Assembly: GCF_030326305.1 (NCBI RefSeq)
Contig: NZ_JACAKB010000017.1
Coordinates: 1 to 64,000, forward strand
DNA: 64,000 nt
Source: Myroides odoratimimus
GTDB lineage: Bacteria; Bacteroidota; Bacteroidia; Flavobacteriales; Flavobacteriaceae
Direction of reading: 5' to 3'
Shown here: positions 1 through 8,727 of the stretch, one piece after another
Numbering within the stretch: the stretch's first letter is position 1
Layout of the letters: every line of letters begins with the position of its first letter
The notes under the pieces: generated by a model
The model's input: the letters and a program-made list of their open reading frames with translations, nothing else
What the model was told of the DNA's origin: nothing
The model's database searches: none
Translations under genes and position numbers: made by a program

Positions 1-81
1 TTTACCTTTAAAATTGGCTTTTATAGTTGTTAGAAGTTCTGTATTTTTGTACTCTAGGCTGTTGTTCGTTTTTAAAGGCAT
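1..81 (-). CDS. Partial reverse-strand reading frame, start only (possibly transposase)
   Basis: An ATG at 81 opens a reading frame on the minus strand that stays open for 27 codons to the window edge. The visible residues begin MPLKTNNSLEYKNTELL and end with TIKANFKGK. From memory this resembles the N-terminus of some IS4-like transposases of Bacteroidota (a short polar start followed by KNTELL and IKANFKGK), but this is weak and the rest lies outside the window. No terminal inverted repeat could be recognised between 82 and 230. Confidence 0.3.
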   Translation of the reverse strand, partial: MPLKTNNSLEYKNTELLTTIKANFKGK

Positions 82-230
82 TACGTGAGAAATAATTCTT
101 TAATATACTGAATATCAGCCTTTTTTACAAATAATTCCTCCCTTTATTTATCTTAAAATCAACTAATTAATATTTTTGTCGTGTACTAAGTACAATTTTA
201 TATATTTCTGGACTACTGACTATTTTATGT

Positions 231-539
231 GTGATGATTCGTCTCTATGCAGAATATATTTGGTTTGAAGAAGAAAGAAGATGTCTTTTAATTTGTGATC
301 GTCTGCATGATTTAAAATTAAAACTTCTCTGTAACAAAATAAATATGAATATAACTGCTGATGAGGTACAGGAAAATATTACTACACAAAACAAAGAGCT
401 TAAGAGAAGTTTTACATCTGATGAGTTAATGGGTTTTTTAAATCAACTTCAAAAGATTCTAAAAGAAAACGATAAGTTAATTTCTGAGAAGAAGAATAAG
501 AAGGAACAGAAAAAAGGAAAGTCTAAGAAGAAGAAATAA
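231..539 (+). CDS. Small hypothetical protein with lysine-rich tail
   Basis: This 102-codon frame starts with GTG at 231, with ATG at 234 as the likelier start. No family is recognised. The middle is predicted helical (residues about 45-85), and the last 20 residues are almost entirely Lys, Glu and Ser, which suggests a soluble, charged, possibly nucleic-acid-binding tail. There is no signal peptide or membrane segment. A clear hairpin with a ten-T run lies directly after the stop (551-582), which supports a real transcription unit ending here. A decayed remnant of a longer gene cannot be ruled out. Confidence 0.45.
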   Translation: MMIRLYAEYIWFEEERRCLLICDRLHDLKLKLLCNKINMNITADEVQENITTQNKELKRSFTSDELMGFLNQLQKILKENDKLISEKKNKKEQKKGKSKKKK

Positions 540-550
540 CTATAATAAAG

Positions 551-582
551 CAGTGTCTATCATGGATACTGTTTTTTTTTTA
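551..582 (+). terminator. Intrinsic terminator after the lysine-rich protein
   Basis: CAGTGTC (551-557) pairs with GATACTG (565-571) through a 7-base loop with one G-T pair, and is followed by a run of ten T. Confidence 0.7.
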
Positions 583-584
583 AG

Positions 585-1080
585 ATGTTAATTCATATTA
601 TGATAAGATGTTTTAAAAGGAGGAAATTAGCTTTGTTTTTAATAATAAGCTATGTTATATTATTTAATCGTTTAATAGTAATTATTCTTATTGGAAGTAA
701 TAAGAAGTGGGATCTGAAAAAGAAGATATTATTGATAATATCATTTCTATTACTATGTGCCGTACTGTTTTTTATTGCGATTATTTGGGGTTTTGATATA
801 GAGAGAGCCACTAAATGTAGAAGAAGTTATTGATATAGATGATAATGTAGAAGGATTGATATCAGAGGAAGAAGATGGTCATATGTCAGAGGGAGTGATG
901 TCTATAAATAAAAATATAGGGTCAAGGATATATGGTGATTTTAATGGTGATGGAAAAAAGGAGTATACTTATCGCAAACTAGTTAAAGAAAGAAGCTGTT
1001 TTTTATTAGATATATTTAGAATAGAGGATTCTTATAGTTTGCATATAGCGTCTTTTGATTTGAAGGAGCATTGCAGATAG
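585..1080 (+). pseudogene. Frameshifted membrane-anchored protein with GDFNGDGK motif
   Basis: Two consecutive frames appear to be one gene. The first (585-833) encodes two hydrophobic helices around residues 14-37 and 46-68. The second, open from about 805 to 1080, encodes an acidic linker and then GDFNGDGKKEY, the FG-GAP/EF-hand-like calcium loop found in secreted hypothetical proteins of Flavobacteria. Adding one GA to the GAGAGAG tract at 801-807 would join them in frame as DIEREPLNVEEVID, so a two-base slippage deletion is the simplest explanation. The product would also end early after FDLKEHC compared with the length expected after such a motif, so the 3' end may be damaged too. The start could be at 600 instead of 585. 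Confidence 0.5.
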
Positions 1081-1184
1081 TTTTGATTTTGGTGTTTAGT
1101 TTTAATAAATATTATTTATAATATAAATTATATTGCATTATTCTTTGTATATTCGGGTTGAAAAAAGAAAAAGAAAAGTTGTAA

Positions 1185-2249
1185 ATGGCAAAGAAGAAGA
1201 AAACCCTGCCCAAGGACTTTCAAGAATTAGTAGATGCTAAGGATATGAAAGCGTTAAAGAAAGTATTTGACACTTGTGAGATAGATGCACGCGGTGGTTA
1301 TAGTAAGCATACTGCCTTGAGTTTTTATAACGTAAAGGATGAGTTTGTCCGTTGGATGGTGGAGAATGGAGCTGATCTGGAAGCTGTAGATACATATAAG
1401 CGAACAGCGCTACATGAACACGCTAGTAGACGCAATGGAAGTATAGCGGTTTTCTTAGAATTAGGGGCTAATATACAAGCTGTGGATACGTATGGGACTA
1501 CGCCATTACACTTTGCGGCAGGATATGGAGTGAATAAAGACGCTGTAAAGAGATTGATAGAAGTAGGGGCTAATATTCATGCTCTAGACTCTTATAAAGA
1601 AACACCTTTAAAATGTGCATTGAGACGTGCTAGCAATATTGACTTACCTGCTTTAGTAGAAATCGCTAAGCTACTTTTACCATTTACAAAAGAGATTACG
1701 TTAGGATTAAAAGATGATGTTACTCGTATAGGAGAACGCTTTGAATTTCATAGAGAGAATTTTAATAAAGAGTTTATAGAAGAAAGCGATAAAGCTTTGA
1801 CTGCTTTATATGAACTATTCGATGTCACGCCTGTCAAAAGACGTATTATGCACGATGGAGTATCTAAAATAGAAGTAGAAGGTACTACTTGGGAAGAGCA
1901 GTTTGAGGAACTGTGGGATTACTTAATTCCTTCTAAAGGTAAGGCTAAGACTGTACAAGGAGAAGTAGTGCGTATAGCAGGGAAGGTTCGCGATGAAATT
2001 TATAGAAATGGAGGAGGCAATTGGGATGCTGATTTTAAAAAGATGTTGGATGCTTTCTTAGTGTATATATCTTCTTCGAATGCATTGTCTCAAAAGGAAT
2101 TAGCTGATATCACAGCATTGGTAAAGGAAATTCGCAGAAGTGGAGATGGTGAAACGAGAGAACTTAATTATCTATGTGAAGCGGCAAATAATTGGGTGCT
2201 TAAGAATAGTAATCCAATAAAGTTAGGTGAAGTGAAGTATAAGAGATAA
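1185..2249 (+). CDS. Ankyrin-repeat protein with conserved C-terminal helical domain
   Basis: The 354-residue cytoplasmic protein has about four ankyrin repeats between residues 40 and 150, seen as NGADLEAVDTYKRTALHEHA, LGANIQAVDTYGTTPLHFAA and VGANIHALDSYKETPLKCAL. The C-terminal half (about 215-354) begins with WEEQFEELWDYLIPSKGKA and contains NGGGNWDADFKKMLDAF. This is a helical domain that I recall in other bacterial ankyrin proteins of unknown function. There is no signal peptide. It probably mediates protein-protein contacts; no enzymatic motif is visible. Only six bases separate its stop from the next upstream start candidate, so it may be cotranscribed with the GLPGLI gene. Confidence 0.85.
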   Translation: MAKKKKTLPKDFQELVDAKDMKALKKVFDTCEIDARGGYSKHTALSFYNVKDEFVRWMVENGADLEAVDTYKRTALHEHASRRNGSIAVFLELGANIQAVDTYGTTPLHFAAGYGVNKDAVKRLIEVGANIHALDSYKETPLKCALRRASNIDLPALVEIAKLLLPFTKEITLGLKDDVTRIGERFEFHRENFNKEFIEESDKALTALYELFDVTPVKRRIMHDGVSKIEVEGTTWEEQFEELWDYLIPSKGKAKTVQGEVVRIAGKVRDEIYRNGGGNWDADFKKMLDAFLVYISSSNALSQKELADITALVKEIRRSGDGETRELNYLCEAANNWVLKNSNPIKLGEVKYKR

Positions 2250-2267
2250 TCTTTAATGATAATTGAT

Positions 2268-3056
2268 ATGAAGTATTTGTATTTATTACTGTTTTCTAGT
2301 TGTATTCTATCTGCTCAAGAGTTTAAGGAAGTAGAAGTGATGAGATATTATTATGAAAGCAAGGTCTTAACAGATAAATCTCTAGGTAAAATTAAGGATG
2401 GGACAGCTGTTGTAGATGTACTAGAGGATCAATCTCGATTTATGGATTATGCATTTTATGAGAGAGATAGATGGCGACTAACCAAATCAGAGAATACTTC
2501 TAAAGAAGAGATTGTGCAAAAAGTAGTGTCTTATGTACCTGTTTTTAATTGGTTTGTCATGACAGATAAGGATACCAATACCTTTTATGATAAGATAGGG
2601 CGATTACATAACTACTATAAAGAAGATAGAAATGAAATCAAGTGGGATATCAAAGCAAGTAAGCTAAAGTGGTATGATTATGACGTACAAGAGGCAACTG
2701 CTACCTATGGCGGAAGGGAGTGGACAGTATGGTTTACACAAGGTATTGCAGGACAAGTAGGACCTTATAAGTTCAATAATTTACCAGGATTCGTAGTAAA
2801 GGCTTGGGATACCGAAGGACAGTACTCTTTTGAATTTTTAAATAGTCAAAAGATTAAAGTGATTTGGGATGTGAATGAAATAGGGACTTATACAGAATCT
2901 TCTAAAGAGAAGACAAAGAAGGCCATGCGTATCAATGCTAATAAAACCTTTTTAAGTGATTTAGATGGAATTGGTATAACTATAGGTGAAAAAGGGCAAG
3001 AGAGTTTAAATGTAAAGAAGGCAAATTATATAAATCCTATAGAACGCGATTATTAG
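2268..3056 (+). CDS. GLPGLI family secreted protein
   Basis: A 262-residue protein with a signal peptide (MKYLYLLLFSSCILSAQ). I place the start at 2268, not at 2256, because this gives a standard signal sequence. The signature GPYKFNNLPGFVVKAWD lies around residues 167-183 and is the motif after which the GLPGLI family of Bacteroidota is named. The family is exported and its function is unknown. A clear paralog lies at 38691-39509, with the same block almost residue for residue. There is no membrane segment beyond the signal. Confidence 0.85.
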   Translation: MKYLYLLLFSSCILSAQEFKEVEVMRYYYESKVLTDKSLGKIKDGTAVVDVLEDQSRFMDYAFYERDRWRLTKSENTSKEEIVQKVVSYVPVFNWFVMTDKDTNTFYDKIGRLHNYYKEDRNEIKWDIKASKLKWYDYDVQEATATYGGREWTVWFTQGIAGQVGPYKFNNLPGFVVKAWDTEGQYSFEFLNSQKIKVIWDVNEIGTYTESSKEKTKKAMRINANKTFLSDLDGIGITIGEKGQESLNVKKANYINPIERDY

Positions 3057-3087
3057 GTATAAAGACTGATATAATTCTTTATTTTAA

Positions 3088-3116
3088 TTAGAATTGGTTA
3101 AATCTTCTTATTTTTG
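3088..3116 (+). promoter_or_regulatory. Candidate promoter of the purine permease
   Basis: TATTTTTG (3109-3116) matches the Bacteroidota -7 consensus TAnnTTTG, with TTA 18 bases upstream at the -33 position. It would leave a leader of about 25 bases before the ATG at 3146. Confidence 0.5.
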
Positions 3117-3145
3117 TATGCTTTAAAAAGCAACAACACAACATA

Positions 3146-4483
3146 ATGAAGAATTTTCTTGAGCGCTACTTTCAGTTGAGTAGCAATGGTACCACTATTA
3201 AACGAGAGTTTATAGCAGGTATCATCACGTTTCTGACCATGTCTTATATCTTGGTCGTGAATCCTAATATCTTAGCAGATGCTGGGATGGATAGAGAAGC
3301 GTTATTTACCACAACTGCCTTAGCTACAATCGTAGCAACCTTGTTAATGGGATTTTATGCAAAGTTACCAATAGCGCAGGCACCAGGAATGGGTCTGAAT
3401 AGCTTCTTTGCTTATTCAGTAGTTTTGACCTTGGGATATACTTGGCAGTTCGCTTTAACGGCTGTATTTATAGAAGGGATTATCTTCTTGTTATTGACGT
3501 TTTTTAATGTACGAGAACTTATTGTTAGAAGTATACCGAAAGTTTTAAAAGAAGCAATACCAGCGGGTATTGGGTTATTCATTACCCTTATAGGACTGAA
3601 GAGTGCTGGTGTAGTTGTATCAGATCCTAATACTTTAGTGAGATTAGGAGATTTTGGTCAGCATACTGTATGGATGACTTTTATCGGGCTTATTGTGACA
3701 GGTATTTTATTAATCCGAAATGTGAATGGAGCTATTCTATTTGGTATTTTGAGTGCTACTATTTTTGGATTGATATTAGGGGATGTAGCATTGCCGACTA
3801 GTATTGTCGCGTTGCCACCTTCTATAGAGCCTATCTTTGGAGAGGCAATTAAACCTATGTTTACAGCAGAGGGATGGAATCAGATATTGTCTATTGATAT
3901 GGTGGTAGTGGTGTTTACATTCTTATTCGTAAATCTATTCGATACCGTAGGGACGTTAATAGGAGTTATTTCTAAGACGAATTTGGCAGATAAGAATGGT
4001 AACTTTCCACAGATGAAAAAAGCCTTATTTACAGATGCTATGGGAACTACAGTAGGATCTATCTTAGGAACGAGTTCTGTTACTTCTTATGTAGAGAGTG
4101 CATCAGGAGTAGCTTCTGGTGGGCGTACAGGATTAACAGCCGTAAGTGTAGCAGTTATGTTTGCATTAGCTTTATTCTTAGGGCCTATCTTTTTGATTAT
4201 TCCAGCTGCTGCAACAGCTCCAGCTTTAATCATAGTGGGGTTATTTATGATTTCGTCTGTGACTAGAATCAACTTTGAGAAGCTATCAGACGGATTGCCT
4301 GCGTTCTTAACGATTGTTTTTATGCCTTTTACTTACAGTATTGCTGAAGGGATTGTATTTGGTATGTTGAGTTATACCATACTAAAAATAGGAGCAAAAG
4401 AGTACAAGGATATTACGCCAACAGTCTATGTGTTATCGGTACTTTTCTTAGTAAAGATTGTGTTGGATGTAGTAACGAAGTAA
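3146..4483 (+). CDS. NCS2 family permease, AzgA/PbuG type (hypoxanthine/guanine/adenine uptake)
   Basis: This 445-residue inner-membrane protein carries about 12-14 hydrophobic helices. It begins with the family-typical FLERYFQL...TIKREFIAGIITFLTMSYIL and has the conserved APGMGLNSFFAY at residues 79-90. VNLFDTVGTLIGV near residue 262 and SVTSYVESASGVASGGRTG near residue 312 are further signatures of the AzgA branch of the nucleobase:cation symporter-2 family, which imports purines rather than uracil. The substrate is inferred from family only. It is a single-gene unit with a recognisable upstream promoter, and guaA lies 2.6 kb away, which fits purine salvage. Confidence 0.88.
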   Translation: MKNFLERYFQLSSNGTTIKREFIAGIITFLTMSYILVVNPNILADAGMDREALFTTTALATIVATLLMGFYAKLPIAQAPGMGLNSFFAYSVVLTLGYTWQFALTAVFIEGIIFLLLTFFNVRELIVRSIPKVLKEAIPAGIGLFITLIGLKSAGVVVSDPNTLVRLGDFGQHTVWMTFIGLIVTGILLIRNVNGAILFGILSATIFGLILGDVALPTSIVALPPSIEPIFGEAIKPMFTAEGWNQILSIDMVVVVFTFLFVNLFDTVGTLIGVISKTNLADKNGNFPQMKKALFTDAMGTTVGSILGTSSVTSYVESASGVASGGRTGLTAVSVAVMFALALFLGPIFLIIPAAATAPALIIVGLFMISSVTRINFEKLSDGLPAFLTIVFMPFTYSIAEGIVFGMLSYTILKIGAKEYKDITPTVYVLSVLFLVKIVLDVVTK

Positions 4484-4498
4484 ATTTAAGTTATATGT

Positions 4499-4592
4499 CA
4501 CGGATTATAAGTCTGTGGTAAGAAGACAAAGATTACGCAAAGTCGGGAGACTTTACGTAGTGAGTAAATATCACGGATTGTTAAATCTGTGA
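4499..4592. repeat. REP-like composite hairpin repeat, copy A
   Basis: Three small hairpins follow one another: CACGGA...TCTGTG at 4499-4517, AAAGTC-GGGA-GACTTT at 4539-4554 (perfect), and TCACGGATT-GTTA-AATCTGTGA at 4571-4592. The same order of motifs, in the same orientation, returns after the next gene at 5421-5590. This is typical of dispersed intergenic repeats (REP/BIME type). Confidence 0.65.
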
Positions 4593-4675
4593 CAACAGCG
4601 ACTTTTACCTAGCGAGGTTATCAGTATACGTCCAATGTGGGATGTAAATACATGAAAAAAATAATAGATTAATAA

Positions 4676-5407
4676 ATGAATATAGAAATATTACATATAA
4701 ATGCTCAATCTGCAGAAGGAAAGCCAACTGTTTTTAATCCTGTGGTAGTGGGGTTTGCTGATGGAACTTCTTATTTAATAGATTGTGGTTTTACTTATAA
4801 TTTTCAAGAGTTTAAACAAGAGTTAATGCATCTAGGATTAATGATTGCTGATTTGAATGGGATTATTATTTCTCATGATGATATTGATCATTTAGAAGGG
4901 ATACATTTATTTAAAGAGGAATATGTTTCTTTAGAGATCATCAGTAGCGCTCTGGAGGCTGACTCTGTTTCTGGTAAGGTAGAGTCTGAACGTCTTATAC
5001 AAGTTAAAGAGAGCCTTACTCATATCCCTGAGGAGATGAAAGGATGGGTAAATGACTTCATTAAACAACTTGAGGGTATCAAACGTTTTGAGATTACTCA
5101 AACTTTAGAGGATGGACAGTTCTTTAAAGATACTTTACAAGTGATAGCAACACCAGGTCATACAAAGGGGCATATCTCATTCTTTGATACAGAGAGTCAG
5201 ACATTAATAGCAGCGGATGCTATAGTGGTAGAGGATGGAGAGTTTAATATTGCCAATCCTCAGTTTACTTTAGATATGGAGGCTGCTTTAGCTTCTGTAG
5301 AGAAGATAAAAGCTTTAAAACCTAGTCGTGTAATTTGTTATCACGGAGGTGTGGTGGAAGAAGGTATCGAGGAGAAATTAGAGAGATTGATTCAGCGATA
5401 TAATTAA
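4676..5407 (+). CDS. Metallo-beta-lactamase fold hydrolase with HxDxDH variant motif
   Basis: The 243-residue soluble protein has the MBL fold order: IISHDDIDHLEG at residues 64-75, ATPGHTKGHISFFD around 159-172, AADAIVVEDG around 178-187 and a final CYHGGVVEEG. The classical metal motif HxHxDH reads His67-Asp-Asp69-Ile-Asp71-His72, so the second histidine is Asp. I recall this HxDxDH variant from a subset of MBL hydrolases, where it is probably still metal-binding. The substrate cannot be inferred. The gene stands alone and is bracketed by REP-like repeats on both sides. Confidence 0.82.
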   Translation: MNIEILHINAQSAEGKPTVFNPVVVGFADGTSYLIDCGFTYNFQEFKQELMHLGLMIADLNGIIISHDDIDHLEGIHLFKEEYVSLEIISSALEADSVSGKVESERLIQVKESLTHIPEEMKGWVNDFIKQLEGIKRFEITQTLEDGQFFKDTLQVIATPGHTKGHISFFDTESQTLIAADAIVVEDGEFNIANPQFTLDMEAALASVEKIKALKPSRVICYHGGVVEEGIEEKLERLIQRYN

Positions 5408-5420
5408 AGTTTTATGTTGT

Positions 5421-5590
5421 CACGGATTAGAAATCCGCGCCAACTGTAGGGGGGTATTACAATACGCCTATATAAAGTATAGCACACATAGTTTGTTATT
5501 CTGACGTAAGGAAGAATCACATCCTTTAAAGCTGGGAGACCTTGTGCAGTGAGGGATGTTTGTCACAGATTACAAACCTATATCAACGGT
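5421..5590. repeat. REP-like composite hairpin repeat, copy B
   Basis: CGGATT-AGA-AATCCG (5423-5437) is followed by GGGGTATT-AC-AATACGCC (5451-5468), then TTCTGACGTAAGGAAGAATC, then a GCTGGGAGACCTTGTG block at 5531-5546 that corresponds to the middle hairpin of copy A, and TCACAGATT at 5563-5571. The TTCTGACG...GGAAGAATC segment resembles intergenic repeats common in Bacteroidota, from memory. Confidence 0.6.
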
Positions 5591-5612
5591 TTGAGTATAT
5601 ACTTACACCAAT

Positions 5613-5653
5613 AAAAAAATGCTACTTAAATCTAGTTTAAGTAGCATTTTTTT
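5613..5653. terminator. Bidirectional intrinsic terminator
   Basis: ATGCTACTTAAA pairs with TTTAAGTAGCAT around a 5-base loop, with seven A before and seven T after. It would end gltS transcription arriving from the right and any transcript arriving from the MBL gene on the left. Confidence 0.85.
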
Positions 5654-5677
5654 ATGTGTAACTCTATATCTCGTTTT

Positions 5678-6886
5678 CTATAAAAATGTAATAAACACAT
5701 TTAAGATTAATGCATTGAGAATATCAATAAAGAATGCTCCTACCATAGGGATAATTAGGAATGCTTTAGGTGATGATCCAAAACGACTTGTCACAGCTTG
5801 AATATTAGCCACAGCTGTTGCAGTAGCTCCTAAACCAAATCCACAGTGTCCAGCACTTAGAACGATAGCATCATAATCTTTGCCCATGGCTCTATAGGTA
5901 ATAAAGTAAGCAAAGAATAACATCATTGTAACTTGTATTAATAGAATTAGTAGGATAGGTAATGCTAAGTCTGTTACAGTCCATATTTTTAAAGACATTA
6001 AGGCACAAGCTAAGAAAATAGATAGTCCGACATTTCCTAAAATTTCTATTGATTCATCATGCATTTTTACTTTAAAAAGATGAGGTAATACATTTCTAAT
6101 TACGACTCCGATGAATAAACACCATACAAATGTAGGTAGTTTAAAAGCGTATTGGGTATTCCACTCAGCTAGATATTGTCCTACAACTAAACAGATTGAA
6201 AGAAAAGTAATTGTAAGCATAATGCTTTTATAGTTTACTTTTTTATCGGTTACTACAGAAGGAACAGAGATTTCATGAGTCTCATCGTTTTGTTGTATTT
6301 GTTCAGGAGATAGTTCTTTAAAGTTGTTTTTGCGCAATAGTTTGTATGCTAATGGTCCACCAATTGTACCTCCTAAGATTAGTCCAAAAGTAGCACATGC
6401 CATACCGATATCTTTAGCTCCTATAAGTGGGTTTGCACTAGCCATAAAGGTATCTGCCCATCCACCTGCTGTTCCATGCCCACCAGTTAATGAAATAGAT
6501 CCAGCGATTAATCCAAATCGAGGGTCTAGTTCTAATAAGTAAGCTAAGGTCACTCCTAAGAAGTTCTGACAGATAATAAATACTGCTGCTATAACTAGGA
6601 ATATGATTAATCCTTTTCCACCTTTAATAAGTGTTCTAAAATCAGCATTAAGACCGATAGAGGAAAAGAAGATAAACATCATTCCTTGTTGGATATTTTC
6701 GTCAATCGTAAATTCTTTGCCAGTAACGGAATAGGCAATCCAAGAAAACATAGCAACAATAAAACCACCTACAACAGGTTCGGGGATATTAAATTTTTGA
6801 AAAAAGTTTACTTTTTGAACTACGAAGTGTCCTAATAATAACACGAAGCAGGCAAGCATTAACGTTTCATAAATTCCAAAATCCAT
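5678..6886 (-). CDS. gltS: Sodium/glutamate symporter GltS
   Basis: A 402-residue inner-membrane carrier of the ESS family that imports glutamate with sodium. About ten hydrophobic helices form two inverted halves. Each half has a glycine-rich re-entrant loop: SLTGGHGTAGGW at residues 131-143 and VLSAGHCGFGLGATATAVANIQA near residues 343-365. These pore loops are diagnostic of GltS. The length matches the family. The gene is transcribed alone on the minus strand and ends at the bidirectional terminator at 5613-5653. It is divergent from guaA, which uses glutamine, but no shared control site was recognised. Confidence 0.93.
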   Translation of the reverse strand: MDFGIYETLMLACFVLLLGHFVVQKVNFFQKFNIPEPVVGGFIVAMFSWIAYSVTGKEFTIDENIQQGMMFIFFSSIGLNADFRTLIKGGKGLIIFLVIAAVFIICQNFLGVTLAYLLELDPRFGLIAGSISLTGGHGTAGGWADTFMASANPLIGAKDIGMACATFGLILGGTIGGPLAYKLLRKNNFKELSPEQIQQNDETHEISVPSVVTDKKVNYKSIMLTITFLSICLVVGQYLAEWNTQYAFKLPTFVWCLFIGVVIRNVLPHLFKVKMHDESIEILGNVGLSIFLACALMSLKIWTVTDLALPILLILLIQVTMMLFFAYFITYRAMGKDYDAIVLSAGHCGFGLGATATAVANIQAVTSRFGSSPKAFLIIPMVGAFFIDILNALILNVFITFL

Positions 6887-7098
6887 ATAAGTTTGTTCTA
6901 TTTAAGGTGAAAAAATAATGATCTAAAAGGTAGACCTTCGTTCGCAAATATAAATAAACTAGGATGTAGTAACCTAAAAAACTTGTTTTTATTCTTATCT
7001 AAATAATGTTTTTTATTCTTAAGTTGTTTGTTTTGTAGTGGTTACTGTGTTCGGGAGTGGTCATAAATAAGAAGTAGAAAGAAATTCTAAAAACTTTT

Positions 7099-7127
7099 TT
7101 GAGATACGTAGATTATAACTATTTTTG
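7099..7127 (+). promoter_or_regulatory. guaA promoter of TTG-N18-TAnnTTTG type, near-leaderless
   Basis: TTG (7099-7101), an 18-base spacer and TATTTTTG (7120-7127) match the Bacteroidota sigma consensus fully. The ATG of guaA is at 7131, only four bases after the -7 element. Transcription should therefore begin at or within a few bases of the start codon. Confidence 0.75.
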
Positions 7128-7130
7128 CGC

Positions 7131-8657
7131 ATGCAACACAATGTACTTATTTTAGATTTTGGATCGCAATACACACAGTTGATTGCGAGAAGGGTTCGCG
7201 AGTTAAATATATTCTGCGAAATCTTACCTTATAATGATATGCCTAAGGATTTGACAGAATATAAAGCTGTTATTTTATCAGGTAGTCCTTATTCAGTTCG
7301 CTCAGAAGAAGCGTTACACCCAGATTTGTCGAATATCAAAGGAAAAATGCCTCTATTAGCAGTATGCTACGGTGCTCAGTACTTAGCTCATTTCTTTGGA
7401 GGAGAAGTAGCACCATCTGATACACGTGAGTATGGTAGAGCAAATTTAGACTTTATAGCAGAGGATGATTTCTTTAAGGATATTCCTCATAATAGTCAAG
7501 TTTGGATGAGTCACAGTGATACTATTAAACAATTACCTACTAATGGAGTATTGTTAGCTAGTACTAAAGACGTAAAGAATGCAGCTTATAAAGTAGAAGG
7601 AGAACAAACTTATGCTATTCAGTTTCACCCAGAGGTTTACCATTCTACAGATGGAGCACAACTGTTGAAAAACTTCTTAGTTGATGTCGCTGGTGTTAGT
7701 CAAGATTTTACTCCAAATGCTTTTGTTGAAGAGACAATAACAGATTTAAGAAATAAGATCGGATCAGAGAAAGTTGTTTTAGCTTTATCAGGAGGAGTAG
7801 ATTCTACAGTAGCTGCTGTGTTATTACACAAAGCAATTGGAGAGAACTTACACTGTATCTTCGTAAATAATGGATTATTACGTAAAAACGAGTTCCAAAA
7901 TGTATTAAACCAATACAATGGAATGGGACTAAACGTAAAAGGAGTAGATGCTACAGATCGTTTTATGGAAGCTCTTGCAGGTCTAGAAGATCCAGAGCAA
8001 AAACGTAAAGCTATCGGTAAGTCTTTTATCGATGTATTTGATGATGAATCTAAATTAATCAAAGATGCTACTTTCTTAGGTCAAGGTACTATATATCCTG
8101 ACGTAATTGAGTCTATCTCTGTAAAAGGGCCATCAGCTACTATTAAATCACACCATAACGTAGGAGGATTACCTGACTTTATGAAATTAAAAGTAGTAGA
8201 GCCTTTACGTATGTTATTTAAAGATGAGGTACGCAGAGTTGGAGCTTCTTTAGGAATAGATCCTGAGTTATTAGGAAGACACCCTTTCCCAGGACCAGGT
8301 CTTGCTATTAGAATCTTAGGAGATATCACTCAAGAAAAAGTAAGATTATTACAAGAAGTAGATGCTATCTTTATAGAAGGACTTAGAGAACATGGTCTTT
8401 ATAACTCAGTATGGCAAGCAGGAGCAATCCTTCTACCAGTAAACAGTGTTGGTGTAATGGGGGATGAGCGTACTTACGAAAAAGTGGTTGCACTAAGAGC
8501 AGTTGCTTCTACAGATGGTATGACTGCAGACTGGGTACACTTACCTTATGAGTTCTTAATGGAGATTTCTAATAAAATAATTAACCGCGTAAAAGGTGTA
8601 AACAGAGTGGTTTACGATATTAGTTCAAAACCGCCTGCAACAATTGAGTGGGAATAA
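7131..8657 (+). CDS. guaA: GMP synthase (glutamine-hydrolysing)
   Basis: A 508-residue enzyme that makes GMP from XMP, ATP and glutamine in the cytoplasm. The class I glutamine amidotransferase domain occupies about residues 1-190, with nucleophile Cys79 in [11 protein letters not shown] and catalytic His166/Glu168 in FHPEVYHS. The ATP pyrophosphatase domain follows with the PP-loop LSGGVDST (219-226), then the C-terminal dimerisation domain ending PPATIEWE, the usual GuaA terminus. I chose ATG 7131 over the in-frame TTG at 7125 because the family begins MQHN-like and because the -7 promoter element covers the TTG. A strong terminator follows. Confidence 0.98.
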   Translation: MQHNVLILDFGSQYTQLIARRVRELNIFCEILPYNDMPKDLTEYKAVILSGSPYSVRSEEALHPDLSNIKGKMPLLAVCYGAQYLAHFFGGEVAPSDTREYGRANLDFIAEDDFFKDIPHNSQVWMSHSDTIKQLPTNGVLLASTKDVKNAAYKVEGEQTYAIQFHPEVYHSTDGAQLLKNFLVDVAGVSQDFTPNAFVEETITDLRNKIGSEKVVLALSGGVDSTVAAVLLHKAIGENLHCIFVNNGLLRKNEFQNVLNQYNGMGLNVKGVDATDRFMEALAGLEDPEQKRKAIGKSFIDVFDDESKLIKDATFLGQGTIYPDVIESISVKGPSATIKSHHNVGGLPDFMKLKVVEPLRMLFKDEVRRVGASLGIDPELLGRHPFPGPGLAIRILGDITQEKVRLLQEVDAIFIEGLREHGLYNSVWQAGAILLPVNSVGVMGDERTYEKVVALRAVASTDGMTADWVHLPYEFLMEISNKIINRVKGVNRVVYDISSKPPATIEWE

Positions 8658-8671
8658 TTTAAATAATTCAA

Positions 8672-8712
8672 TAAGTCGCTGTAACTTTGTTATAGCGACT
8701 TATCGTTTTTTA
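8672..8712 (+). terminator. Intrinsic terminator after guaA
   Basis: AAGTCGCT-G-TAAC pairs with GTTA-T-AGCGACTT around TTT, and is followed by a T-rich stretch. It separates guaA from the LysM gene. Confidence 0.8.
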
Positions 8713-8727
8713 TAAATTGTATTGCTA

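Noticed and set aside
7700-8329. Long minus-strand frames inside guaA
   Set aside because: They lie antisense to strongly conserved guaA codons and have no signal, family or start context.
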